Shown piece after piece: positions 35,828-44,928 of a stretch of DNA of 64,000 nt. This DNA comes from Tricholomella constricta (Eukaryota > Basidiomycota > Agaricomycetes > Agaricales > Lyophyllaceae): positions 310,001-374,000 of the forward strand of contig JAACJP010000010.1 of assembly GCA_013368375.1 (NCBI GenBank), written 5' to 3'. Under the pieces are notes generated by a model. That model did no database searches and had not been told where the DNA came from. It saw only the letters and a program-made list of their open reading frames with translations. How positions within the stretch are numbered: the first letter of the stretch is position 1; every line of letters starts with the position of its first letter. The position numbers were made by a program, and so were the translations under genes.

Positions 35828-38800
35828 ATGGCAGACCCTTTTGCTCCTACAGGCGAGGCGCCTCCTCCATCTCGAGTCCAGTCTTCCCAGTCTTATCGTT
35901 CTGGCCAATCCGTCGTTCACACGCCATCCAGACGGTCACAGTCATCAGCCATTATCCACTTACCTTTGCGTACTCCAGGCATTGTTCCTTCATTATCTTT
36001 GCCGGGTCAAACATGGTCACATACATTACCTCGTTCCAATTCAATTGAACCTCGCAGCTTCGTCCCTTTACCTCTTCTCAAGAATTACAACCACAATAAT
36101 GCATCTTCTCCATCCCAGATTGACACAAATATATCATATCATCCTCCTCCCACCCCCTCTCCTGCTCCTAGAGACGTTCCGACCGCATATATCCACCCCC
36201 CTACTGTTTCTCATTCTTCTAGTAACGTTCCAGCCCGTATCCCTTCCCGTCTTTCTTCTCGCCCGCATTCTGTTCCTTTGCCTTTCGGTGCGCCTCCCAT
36301 TACGTCTCCTTCTCACTCCCGTTCCCCCCTTCCCACTGTTCCTCATGCTATATCGCATCACTCCACCCTTTCCTCTCGTCCTTCTCTCCCTCTTGCTTCT
36401 ATGTCTATTGCCTCTCCTACCCATGTCCGTTTAAACACTCCAGTTGCCCCTCAGCCTTCTTATCCTACTACTTTCCCTTTTCATTCCATCGTTCATTCTT
36501 CCCATTCGCCTGTATTGTCTCGTACTCCTCTATTTCTTCCGTCGCCTACGACCTCAGTCGTATCTTCCCACCCCCGTCGTTCCCCTTCTACCTTGCCTAT
36601 TGTTCGTCCTTCCCCTCTTTCTGTTCGTTCGCTACAGCCCCATTCGCGTCCTCTTTCTACGGTCTCTGTTCCGCCTGCGCTTTCTACCTATAATTTTTCT
36701 GAAGTTAAACTTCCTTCTACCTCACATATTCCTCTACTTATGAAGGCTGATGACTGGCCTGATTGGTATTCGGGCGTCCAGAGTACGATCGAACATACTG
36801 GCCTCTGGGCTTTTGTCGCCCCCGACCCCCTACCTGGTGCTTTCTCGGATCCTGCCTCCGTCCCCACTTTTCCTCCTTCCATCGACTTCTCGATCCATGG
36901 TGTCGGCTCTGCAGAACACGAGGCATACCAGGCCTGGTGGCGTCTCGACGATATCGTCTCCCATGTTATTACCAGTCGCCTTGGTCCTATCCCTCGCCGC
37001 CTCATCCCGTTAGAGAAACGCGACGCCTACGGTCATCGCCTCTCTTCCTCTCGTGGTCTCCTCCTCATCCTTCGCGAAAAGTACGGTGTCGGAAATGCTG
37101 CCGCTGCGGATCTTATCAAGACGGTTACCCTTGGTCGTAAAGCTCACTCTCTTGGCGGTATTTCGAACTATGTTACGGCGTGGCAACAAGCTATTATGCA
37201 GACTCAGACTACGCGTTGGCCATTTACGTATTATGAACAGACGCAGAAATTCATCGACGGTCTTCCCACTATTTCAGTTCTTGACCATCTTCGAGCTGAA
37301 GTTCGTTCCGACCTCGAACGCTCTGAATCTGACCGCCGCCTATCGTTCGATTACCTTGCCTCTGAAGTCCTTAAGATCGAGATGGATCTTCGACGTTTGG
37401 CCGTCCTTCATCCTCCCAACCGTCGTACCCTTCCCTCTGCCGCTCTTGCCACCCCTCCATCGACTTCGTCTCCTCCTTCCGCTAACCCTACTACCTCTGC
37501 TTCTTCGAATCCACCGTCCGACCGTCCCTTATGTGACAACTGTGGTTCCTATGGTCATTTAGGCCCTAATTGTTGGAAACCCGGCGGTGGCGATGAGGGA
37601 GGAAAGGAGCGTTACTTAGCTCAGAAGGCCGCAAATCGCACAAATGTTCTTATTGCCACGACCTCCGATGTTGTAGACCGTCCTCTTTCGCCTGTTGTAG
37701 AAGTTCAGACAGAGTCCCAATCTGACTTGATTGACCTTTACTCTGCATGTTCGACTGAACCCGCCCTACTTCCTGTCGACTCATCTCCTGCTCCTCTACC
37801 TCCCTACTCGGATTTTGTCTATTCCACCGATTCGCATGCACTCTTCTCGCTATCGTCCCGATATAACACCATCCTCGATTCTGGATGCACCGTTCACATC
37901 ATTCGAGACCGCGAACTCTTCTGGACTTACGATCTTTCTGGTGCAGTACCGGTCGGCACCGCTAATTGTGGTGTTCTTCGAACTCTGGCTAAAGGCGAAG
38001 TTCGCTTTAAATCTTCGGTCAATGGTACAGATGTTATCTATCGACTGCGCGAATGCCTCCATGCTCCGGATGCTCCGATCAATCTTCTCTCAGTCGGCTG
38101 CATGACGGAAAAGGGTACTCGTTTACTGTTTGAACATAACTCTACCACAATCCAATTTCCTGCGTCAGACGGTCGTTCCTTGGGTCATACTTTGGACGCA
38201 GCTGTGATCCGTCGCCTATCATTTCTTTCCTGTGACTTTATCCGCCCGACGACCTCACCTCCACCCGTCCTCCTTTCTGACGCCATCGTTCTCCCTGCCA
38301 TCTCTCTCAGTGAATCGGATCTCCGTTTCTCCCGTATCATTGTTACCCCCGATCTCTGGCACCGTCGTTTCGGTCATCTCGGTGCTGACGCAACTCGGGC
38401 TGTCCTGACAAAACCTTTCGCCACTGGGATCGAGTTTAAGGGTGCCTTCTCCGAGTCGCATTGCATTCCCTGTCTGATCGGCAAACATCCCCAACGTCCA
38501 TACGATCATTTCGCCCGACGTGCTTCTCAAGTATGCGGTCTTCTTCATATGGATACGTGTGGTCCTTTCCCCACGCAGACTCCTCAAGGACATACCTTCT
38601 TCCATTGCATCCTCGACGACTACTCTAACTTCGGTAGCACTCGTCTTCTTTCCCACAAAGACGCAGCCGTTCCACACTACCTTGAGACTGAAGCCGCTTG
38701 GGAACTTAAATCTGGTCACCGCGTTCGTGCAGTTCGCTCTGACGGAGCTGGTGAATTTGTCGGAGGCTCTCTGAGGGATCATTTTTCCTCTCGTGGTATC

Positions 38801-41293
38801 GAACATCAGATTACCGCTGCTTATGCTCATTCTCAGAATGGAAAAGCTGAACGGTATATCCGAACGCTGGAAGACTCTGCCCAAACCTTACTTGCTGACT
38901 CGGGCCTTCCCCCTTCTTTCTTCGGCGATGCTGTTCTCACCGCCCAATACCTCAGGAACCGTCTTCCCACATCTACTCTTGACGCTCCTCTTACCCCGTA
39001 CGAGGTCATGGAACATCGTAAGCCTGACCTCTCCCACCTTCGGGTTTGGGGTTGTCAATGTTTTGCCATTATTCCTCCCGAACTCCGTACAAAAGGTGGC
39101 CCTCGGCGTTTCGAAGCTATATTCGTCGGCTATGAGGATCATCGCACCGGATGGAGAATTCGCGACTTGAACGGGAAGTATAGCTTCTCCCGGGACGTCG
39201 TCTTTAATGAGAATGTTCGTGGTTCCCTCCGTCCCCATGATGTCGCCGTCTCTACCTCCTCACCTCTCATCTCCTCCGATACTCCTCCTCCCCCCAATGC
39301 TGCCACCGAGATCACAGAACCAGACCCCCGCCCTCGCCGTACTATTGGACTAACAGACCGAGGCCGGGACTATGCGGAATCCATTCGTCTTCGTGATGAG
39401 AAGCTTACCCGCTTACGTGCTACCCGCCTTACTCGGAATGTTTCTAATCTCGCTGCGAATGGGGTTGCTCTTCCCCTTCATTCTCCCGACGCTATCCAGG
39501 ACTTCATCTCTCTTCTCACGACAGATGCTTTCACCATGCCCCCCTCCGACTTAGTCTCTCTCGAACCTCACGTTCTAGCCGATTATAAGGTCTACTCCGT
39601 CTACCCCGAGAAACTCCGTTGGAAATCCTCTCGTCCCTTCAATCCAGACGAACCTCCCACGAGCTATGCCGAGGCCGTCTCTCGTCCTGATGCCGATGTT
39701 TGGAAGGCCGCCATGCAACGAGAATATGACAGTCTCCAATCTCTTGGTGTCTTCAAACTCTGTACACTTCCTCCTGGTCGTAAACCAATCGGTCTCCGTT
39801 GGGTATACGATTTTAAATACAATCCCGATGGTTCCATTATCCGAGGAAAAGAGAAGGCTCGTGTCGTTGCTCGGGGTTTCGCTCAGCGTCCGGAAGACTA
39901 CGGCGACACATACTCTCCAGTTGCCAAACTCACCAGCATCCGCATCGTCTTTGCCTTCGCTGCTAAAAATGGCCTTCATCTGTTCACTTTCGACGTCAAA
40001 ACCGCCTTCCTCAACGCTCTCCTCTCCCACATCCTCTACTGTACTCAAATACCCGGTTTTCCGGAATCGGATCCCACCCTGGTCTACCTCTGTATTCGTG
40101 CTATATACGGCCTCAAACAATCATCGCATGAATGGTATGCGCTACTTCGCCGCGTTCTCGAATCTATCGGTTTGATTCGCTGTGACGTTGATCATGCTGT
40201 TTTTTATGCCCGTTTCGACACGCCGCCTGACCCCTCCATCCCTATGCCCTCCGACGGTCAACCCCTCCTCATTATAATCCCTGTTCACGTCGACGACGGC
40301 CTCGTGGCTACGAATTCCGAACCACTTTATCATTGGGTTCTTGCTGAAATGAACAAATCGTTCAAAGTTGTTGACCTCGGCGCGGCGTCTTTATATCTTG
40401 GGATTCGCGTGATTCGTGACCGCTCGACTCGTAAACTCTGGCTTTCTCAAAAATCTTTCGCCGTCGATTTGCTGGCTCAGTATAACCTCTCATCTGCCCA
40501 TCCCGCGTCTCTCCCACTCCACAAGAAATTATCGTCGCTTCCTCCAGCACCCCCGAATGCGTTACCTGAAGTCCCAGACAGCGAAATCACTGTCCACTAT
40601 CAGCGACTTGTCGGCTCCATCCTTTATCTTGCTCTCTGTACTCGACCAGACCTCGCCTTTACCGCCATGGCCCTAGGCCAGTATAACGCTTCCCCCACTC
40701 GTGCACTCCTACTTGCTGCGAAGGGCGTTCTTCGATATATTGCTGGTACCATTGACTACTCTCTGGAGTACAACTTCTCACAAACACCTGTTGGTCCCCC
40801 ACTCCGTCTCTTGGTACCCAGTGATTGTGGCATGATGGACGCCGACTGGGCTTCGGATGAGTCGAACCGTCGAAGCGTCTCTGGATACGTTTTCTTCATG
40901 TACTCCAGCTTGGTCTCGTGGAGCGCAGTTCGCCAGCGTACCATCGCCCTATCGTCAACGGAAGCCGAGTATATGTCGATGTCCCATGCGATGAAGGAAG
41001 CTCTATGGATCCGTCAATTCTTACGCTCTCTTGATCTTCCTGTTCCCCATCCTTTCCCCTTGTTATGCGACAACCAAAGCGCCATTGAAATCGCTAATGC
41101 GGACTCAACTTCTTCACGTTCGAAACATATTGATATTCGATATCATTTCATTCGTGAGCACATACATTCCGGTTCTTTTTCTACTTCTTGGATCTCTACT
41201 TCCGAAATGACCGCCGATATTCTCACTAAGATTCTTCCTCTACCTATTCATCTTCGTCACTGTCGCTCCCTCGGACTCGTCCCTCACCCTTAA
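35828..41293 (+). CDS. Copia gag-pol polyprotein, 1821 aa
   Basis: One open frame with no stop or frameshift. Residues 1-280 are Ser/Pro-rich. A gag domain of the copia type covers about 295-540. A zinc knuckle (CDNCGSYGHLGPNC) lies near 570. The aspartic protease site ILDSGCTVHII is near 681. The GAG-pre-integrase block (LWHRRFGHLG) is near 843, and the integrase core (HMDTCGPF, then HSQNGKAERY) covers about 900-1070. The reverse transcriptase has FDVKTAFLNA, AIYGLKQS and the catalytic HVDD at about 1485. RNase H has DADWASD and TEAEYMS, ending with SKHIDIRYHFIREH. Gag and pol are fused in one frame, so gag excess must come from processing or another mechanism. The intact frame and identical LTRs suggest recent, possibly current, mobility. 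Confidence 0.97.
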   Translation: MADPFAPTGEAPPPSRVQSSQSYRSGQSVVHTPSRRSQSSAIIHLPLRTPGIVPSLSLPGQTWSHTLPRSNSIEPRSFVPLPLLKNYNHNNASSPSQIDTNISYHPPPTPSPAPRDVPTAYIHPPTVSHSSSNVPARIPSRLSSRPHSVPLPFGAPPITSPSHSRSPLPTVPHAISHHSTLSSRPSLPLASMSIASPTHVRLNTPVAPQPSYPTTFPFHSIVHSSHSPVLSRTPLFLPSPTTSVVSSHPRRSPSTLPIVRPSPLSVRSLQPHSRPLSTVSVPPALSTYNFSEVKLPSTSHIPLLMKADDWPDWYSGVQSTIEHTGLWAFVAPDPLPGAFSDPASVPTFPPSIDFSIHGVGSAEHEAYQAWWRLDDIVSHVITSRLGPIPRRLIPLEKRDAYGHRLSSSRGLLLILREKYGVGNAAAADLIKTVTLGRKAHSLGGISNYVTAWQQAIMQTQTTRWPFTYYEQTQKFIDGLPTISVLDHLRAEVRSDLERSESDRRLSFDYLASEVLKIEMDLRRLAVLHPPNRRTLPSAALATPPSTSSPPSANPTTSASSNPPSDRPLCDNCGSYGHLGPNCWKPGGGDEGGKERYLAQKAANRTNVLIATTSDVVDRPLSPVVEVQTESQSDLIDLYSACSTEPALLPVDSSPAPLPPYSDFVYSTDSHALFSLSSRYNTILDSGCTVHIIRDRELFWTYDLSGAVPVGTANCGVLRTLAKGEVRFKSSVNGTDVIYRLRECLHAPDAPINLLSVGCMTEKGTRLLFEHNSTTIQFPASDGRSLGHTLDAAVIRRLSFLSCDFIRPTTSPPPVLLSDAIVLPAISLSESDLRFSRIIVTPDLWHRRFGHLGADATRAVLTKPFATGIEFKGAFSESHCIPCLIGKHPQRPYDHFARRASQVCGLLHMDTCGPFPTQTPQGHTFFHCILDDYSNFGSTRLLSHKDAAVPHYLETEAAWELKSGHRVRAVRSDGAGEFVGGSLRDHFSSRGIEHQITAAYAHSQNGKAERYIRTLEDSAQTLLADSGLPPSFFGDAVLTAQYLRNRLPTSTLDAPLTPYEVMEHRKPDLSHLRVWGCQCFAIIPPELRTKGGPRRFEAIFVGYEDHRTGWRIRDLNGKYSFSRDVVFNENVRGSLRPHDVAVSTSSPLISSDTPPPPNAATEITEPDPRPRRTIGLTDRGRDYAESIRLRDEKLTRLRATRLTRNVSNLAANGVALPLHSPDAIQDFISLLTTDAFTMPPSDLVSLEPHVLADYKVYSVYPEKLRWKSSRPFNPDEPPTSYAEAVSRPDADVWKAAMQREYDSLQSLGVFKLCTLPPGRKPIGLRWVYDFKYNPDGSIIRGKEKARVVARGFAQRPEDYGDTYSPVAKLTSIRIVFAFAAKNGLHLFTFDVKTAFLNALLSHILYCTQIPGFPESDPTLVYLCIRAIYGLKQSSHEWYALLRRVLESIGLIRCDVDHAVFYARFDTPPDPSIPMPSDGQPLLIIIPVHVDDGLVATNSEPLYHWVLAEMNKSFKVVDLGAASLYLGIRVIRDRSTRKLWLSQKSFAVDLLAQYNLSSAHPASLPLHKKLSSLPPAPPNALPEVPDSEITVHYQRLVGSILYLALCTRPDLAFTAMALGQYNASPTRALLLAAKGVLRYIAGTIDYSLEYNFSQTPVGPPLRLLVPSDCGMMDADWASDESNRRSVSGYVFFMYSSLVSWSAVRQRTIALSSTEAEYMSMSHAMKEALWIRQFLRSLDLPVPHPFPLLCDNQSAIEIANADSTSSRSKHIDIRYHFIREHIHSGSFSTSWISTSEMTADILTKILPLPIHLRHCRSLGLVPHP

Positions 41294-41328
41294 CCATTTA
41301 TTCCTTCACTTCTGCTCTGATGGGGTTG

Positions 41329-41622
41329 TGTTGGACCTTGTCCCTGTTCTTTCTTTCATCGCTTACGTTTACGTCATCACGTGATCGTTAGATATACTTC
41401 CGCCTGGACGCGCTCCTCATCCTCAGTTGTTCTTACCTTCGCTCTACGGACACTGAGGATGTACGTATCTCATACTCTCACATTCTCTTACCTACTCACA
41501 CTAGTATCCTCTACCTTAGACCGTTTACCGCGTTCTAGGTATTTCCAATATAGTTGTTCTTACCTTCGCTCTACGGACACTGAGGATACCGTTTACCGCG
41601 TTCTAGACCATTCTGGCCATCA
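41329..41622 (+). repeat. 3' LTR of the copia element
   Basis: 294 bp and identical by eye to the 5' LTR. It is preceded by a short G-rich tract (GATGGGG, 41319-41325) that may act as a weak polypurine tract. Confidence 0.95.
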
Positions 41623-41627
41623 AGATG

Positions 41628-42630
41628 CCGTGTATGTAGTACGGGCCCCGCTTGTTCTTTTTCGGGACCGCTGCGGGTAATACATCCATCCATCCATCCA
41701 TTCACTCTTTTAGACATCAAGAAGGGACAGTACAAGAATGTCTGTTGCTTCTCCCGAAATGCACACCCTTCCACCCAAAATCGGCTCATTGCAGGTGGAA
41801 AGAATGCCCTCCTACATCCGAGTCATGTCAAGTTAGCACCCCCTGCTCACTTAAGATTTGCTACCATATCTCTATCCTATCTCTAATAGTCAGAGTGCAG
41901 ATCATGTATATTGTTCCCATAATTTTCCTCACCAGCTAAAATATCAATATAACAGTCTCATATACACTTGTACAGTATGGCGGAAACTTGAAAACTACCC
42001 TTGACACTAGGCGTGATAAACTGTGACCAACGACTGAGTGCACCGACTCGTATCCGCTTGGTTGTTGCTTCCCTCGTGGCCGTTCGGGAAGAGTAGTCAC
42101 TAGTGTTAAGTGCCACAGTTGCCGGCGGGCATTCGCAGAGCGATCACTCACGCGCGTCAATGTTGTTCCGAGCTTTGTTATTTCCGCGCCAATCCCATCA
42201 AGTTCTTTCTGTCAGTCCAAAGCGTTCCCGAGAGTCTTGAACAAAATATCTACGACATAACTTTGCTTTTTTCTCTATGCTTTCTTCCCATATCATGCAG
42301 ATCAACACTTCCATTACAAGCAGACGCTGGCTGAAACCCTGGGTCATCGGGGAGAATTTCAACGCGTTTGGCAACTAGACATAGCCGCCCACCCAGCGGC
42401 ATTGTAGATCACTAATTTCGTCTTCGACTGCCTGTGCGACAACGACCTCTGCCTGATTCACATACTCCTAGATTACCCAGGCTTCTGTGGTGATTTTTCA
42501 CACCGCAACGCCTGTATTGATGTACCAGCCCTTGTTTCACTGATGCGCCTGTCGACAACTTTGGACTAGACCTCCTTGCACTCGGCTAGCGGTCTCTTAT
42601 AAGGCCCGAGTATTGGCTTGTCTACCCACC
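41628..42630. other. Intergenic region of unit A, right of the copia element
   Basis: 41628 to about 42050 has no match in unit B and includes an (ATCC)n microsatellite at 41683-41701. From about 42050 to 42630 the sequence is homologous to 46757-47287 and contains the promoter of the first seven-helix gene. Confidence 0.55.
42598..42602 (+). promoter_or_regulatory. TATA-like box of seven-helix gene 1
   Basis: CTTATAAGG lies about 30 bp upstream of the ATG. The same box occurs at 47255-47259 upstream of gene 2, so it is conserved between the duplicates. The 5' leader would be very short. Confidence 0.45.
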
Positions 42631-44055
42631 ATGGCTTTCACAAAAGAAGAGGTACGGTCTACCGAATCTAGTGGTGATTCGCCTAACAGGTTGCTCTTCA
42701 GTCGAAGCTCGCTGCAATCTTCGTGCAAACGCTGCTCTACGGTGACTAGAAGGCTCTTCTTTGCAAGTTTCATAGCTGACTGTGTTCTCGCTCCAGGGGC
42801 TTATACCGTAGTCTTCGGGATGACATATTATGTTCTCGTCCATAAACGCCCCCGCGGCCAGCGCGTCAAGAAAATGATGCTGAGCATAGCTATTCTGATG
42901 TTCGTGTTGGCGACCATGGTAGGGGCGCTTCCTCATCCGCTCCGTTGTCGCCTTATTTGACCTACTAATCACAGCAAGTTGGCGTCAATTACGCTCGCAT
43001 CATCAAAGCGTTTGTGATCTTCAAGGACGAGCCAGGAGGGCCGGGAGCCTTTTTTGACCATCTGGCCGAGTTCACGCAATTATTTGGCAGCACGCTCTAT
43101 ATCGCCCAGACCATAGTTGGCGACAGCGTTGTGGTTCGTGATTGTATGAAGAGTGCTATACAGGAATATGTTAATCATGGATGTGTAGGTTCTTCGATGC
43201 TACCTCGTGTTCGGGAAGAACTTCTCGATTGTCGCCTTTCCCATTCTTCTTCTCCTCGGAAGCACTGGTAGGTTTCGGTTGCTTCCCATCCTTCTCTCGT
43301 TTCACGCTTCCTTCTCGCGACCAGTGACTGGTGTTGGGATTGAGTACACGTTTGCGAAAATAATACCCGAAGCAGATATCTTTGTCGTGCAGCTTTCTCA
43401 ATGGTTTGTCGCATTCTTGTCCTTGACACTCGCAACCAATATTATATGTACCAGTGAGTTATGCCTTTCTCATCACAAGACCTGACCCACTGAACGCACC
43501 CTAGGCCTGGTGGCGTATCGAATCTGGTCAATCAATCGCAGAGTGATTTCGTTCTCAGGACATAGTTTACGCCCGATCATGTTCCTTGTCATCGAATCCG
43601 GCGCGATATACTCTGTAACTCTCATAACGTTGCTTATCTTATACGAGGTGGAGTCATGGTTCCAATATGTCCTTATCGATGCTGTAGGTCCTCAGAACCC
43701 TCCGTTTGGCCTTGACCTGACAGAACAACACCTAGGTCTCCCCAATCGTCGTAAGCAACACCGAAATCATTGTGGCGCACTCGCCCTGCTGACTAATCAA
43801 TTCCAGGGGCTCGTCTTCTCCATGATCATCGTACGCATTGGGCTCGGGCTCACCCACGTCAACGGTCAAACGGAGGCTTTCAGCCAAACTTCGACAATGA
43901 GAGTGCCTGCTTTTGGGAGGACAAAGGAGACACTCGGGAGAGTCGATCGGGTGGAGTTGCGCTCGTTCTCTGAAGCGCCTACTGTGGAGGAGAGCCAGTC
44001 TAATATGTCGGCGATGAAGCTTGATGTTGGCCACGACCCCTCGGACTCTGTGTAA
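42631..44055 (+). CDS. Seven-helix fungal membrane protein, copy 1
   Basis: Exons 42631-42651, 42702-42741, 42797-42918, 42975-43133, 43189-43267, 43325-43453, 43505-43683, 43736-43750 and 43807-44055 sum to 993 nt (330 aa). Seven hydrophobic segments lie at about residues 8-32, 45-65, 88-112, 116-138, 155-182, 200-222 and 235-258. Conserved blocks are LYGAYTVVFGMT, RIIKAFVIFKDEPGGPGAFF, GDSVVVLRCYLVFGK, LVAYRIWSINR, FLVIESGAIYS and GLVFSMIIVRIGLG. A cytoplasmic tail of about 70 residues follows. This is a family expanded in mushroom-forming fungi, receptor-like in layout, with no known ligand. Exon 8 is only 15 nt. The gene is divergent from trp-like copy A; the copia element lies between them. 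Confidence 0.85.
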
Positions 44056-44461
44056 TTGAATTTTTGATACGTGAAAATTTTTAGTTGGTTTGTAGGTTAT
44101 TGCAATTTGGTGTTTTTTTTGAGACTGCTTGCCAGGATAGAGACAAGGATTGCGAGAGCCTATGTGTGTGCCGCACCCGGCGAGATCGCGAGGTGGGAAT
44201 TCTTGTGTTCATAGGAATGCCATGTAATAACACATACTCTCTTACTCTGACTCATCGTCGTCGTAATGCGCAAGTGTTTCGTACCACACACTTCAAGTTC
44301 GTCCACTTTCTCTTACCCGCCACTCACTTTTTTAGCGCACTTCATTAGCTCTAAAGGGACACTGGTGAGGCCGTTGGGTGACCTGTTCCCGTCCTCAATC
44401 GGCCGAGCGAGGCCCCGGGAAGGCTCCCACATATGTTTGTCGGGAAAATAGTGTTTGCGAG

Positions 44462-44670
44462 GGCCCCAAAATGGCTGTTTACTGTCAGAACAGGCCTGGC
44501 TGCAGAAGAAATTCTATAAGGGTGGAATTCGCGTTGGATACGCTATTCTGGTTTGGCAGACGCTGGCGGCGTCTTCGGGTATTGCGTATTTTAGGCCAAA
44601 ATTGTTGCGTATTTCAGGCCGATTTTAGGTGTTTTAAACCGACAAACATATATGGGAGCTTTTTGGGGCC
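44462..44670. mobile_element. MITE-like segment with 10-bp terminal inverted repeats
   Basis: GGCCCCAAAA at 44462-44471 is mirrored by TTTTGGGGCC at 44661-44670, giving a 209-bp unit without coding capacity that is absent from the matching place after seven-helix gene 2. No target duplication is evident, so the call is tentative. Confidence 0.3.
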
Positions 44671-44807
44671 TGCCGACTGACGCCAGACCTTTCCACTCCC
44701 AATCACTACATGCCCGTCGATCGATAGACCTACCATGCCAGCGATTTGCCGCCGTCTGTCTTGTGTATGCTGAAGTGATCTTATCAGATCGTCGAACGAC
44801 GTACAGT

Positions 44808-44823
44808 CGGGCCGTTCAGCCCG
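44808..44823 (+). promoter_or_regulatory. Palindrome conserved upstream of both reductase copies
   Basis: CGGGCCGTTCAGCCCG is a perfect 5-bp inverted repeat with a 6-bp spacer. It is identical at 49141-49156, about 80-100 bp upstream of the reductase ATG, while nearby bases differ. A binding site for a zinc-cluster type regulator is possible. Confidence 0.35.
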
Positions 44824-44886
44824 GGAACCTCTTTGCCCTCTTGTCCCTCACAACTCATACCCGTTGAATCACGAAGCTCCGTTGTC

Positions 44887-44928
44887 ATGACTCCAATTCT
44901 TTCAAGATTGAGTACTGGTAATGTTAAG
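44887..44928 (+). pseudogene. Truncated aldo-keto reductase exon 1 at the duplication junction
   Basis: ATG at 44887 and about 40 bp match the promoter and first exon of the reductase at 49245, after which the sequence passes directly into the 3' end of trp-like copy B. The remainder of the gene is absent, so this is a stub left by the tandem duplication. Confidence 0.75.

Larger units (their letters stand above)
35356..41627 (+). mobile_element. Intact Ty1/copia LTR retrotransposon with target-site duplication
   Basis: Two 294-bp LTRs (35361-35654 and 41329-41622) begin TGTTGG and end CCATCA, and no difference was seen between them. The element is flanked by the 5-bp direct repeat AGATG (35356-35360 and 41623-41627). 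It carries one uninterrupted gag-pol frame in the order protease, integrase, reverse transcriptase, RNase H, which defines the copia superfamily. It lies in the intergenic region between trp-like copy A and the first seven-helix gene and disrupts neither. Confidence 0.97.
44056..44928. other. 3' flank of seven-helix gene 1 up to the duplication junction
   Basis: Parts of this region match 48733-49285: the stretch after the stop codon, the block with GCGAGAGCCTATG, and 44799-44928, which matches the reductase promoter and exon 1. About 44,200-44,790 has no counterpart in unit B and includes a MITE-like segment. Confidence 0.55.

Noticed and set aside
35676..36743. Leu-rich open frames at the start of the copia element
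   Set aside because: They are alternative-frame readings of the Ser/Pro-rich gag leader; the 1821-codon frame explains the region.
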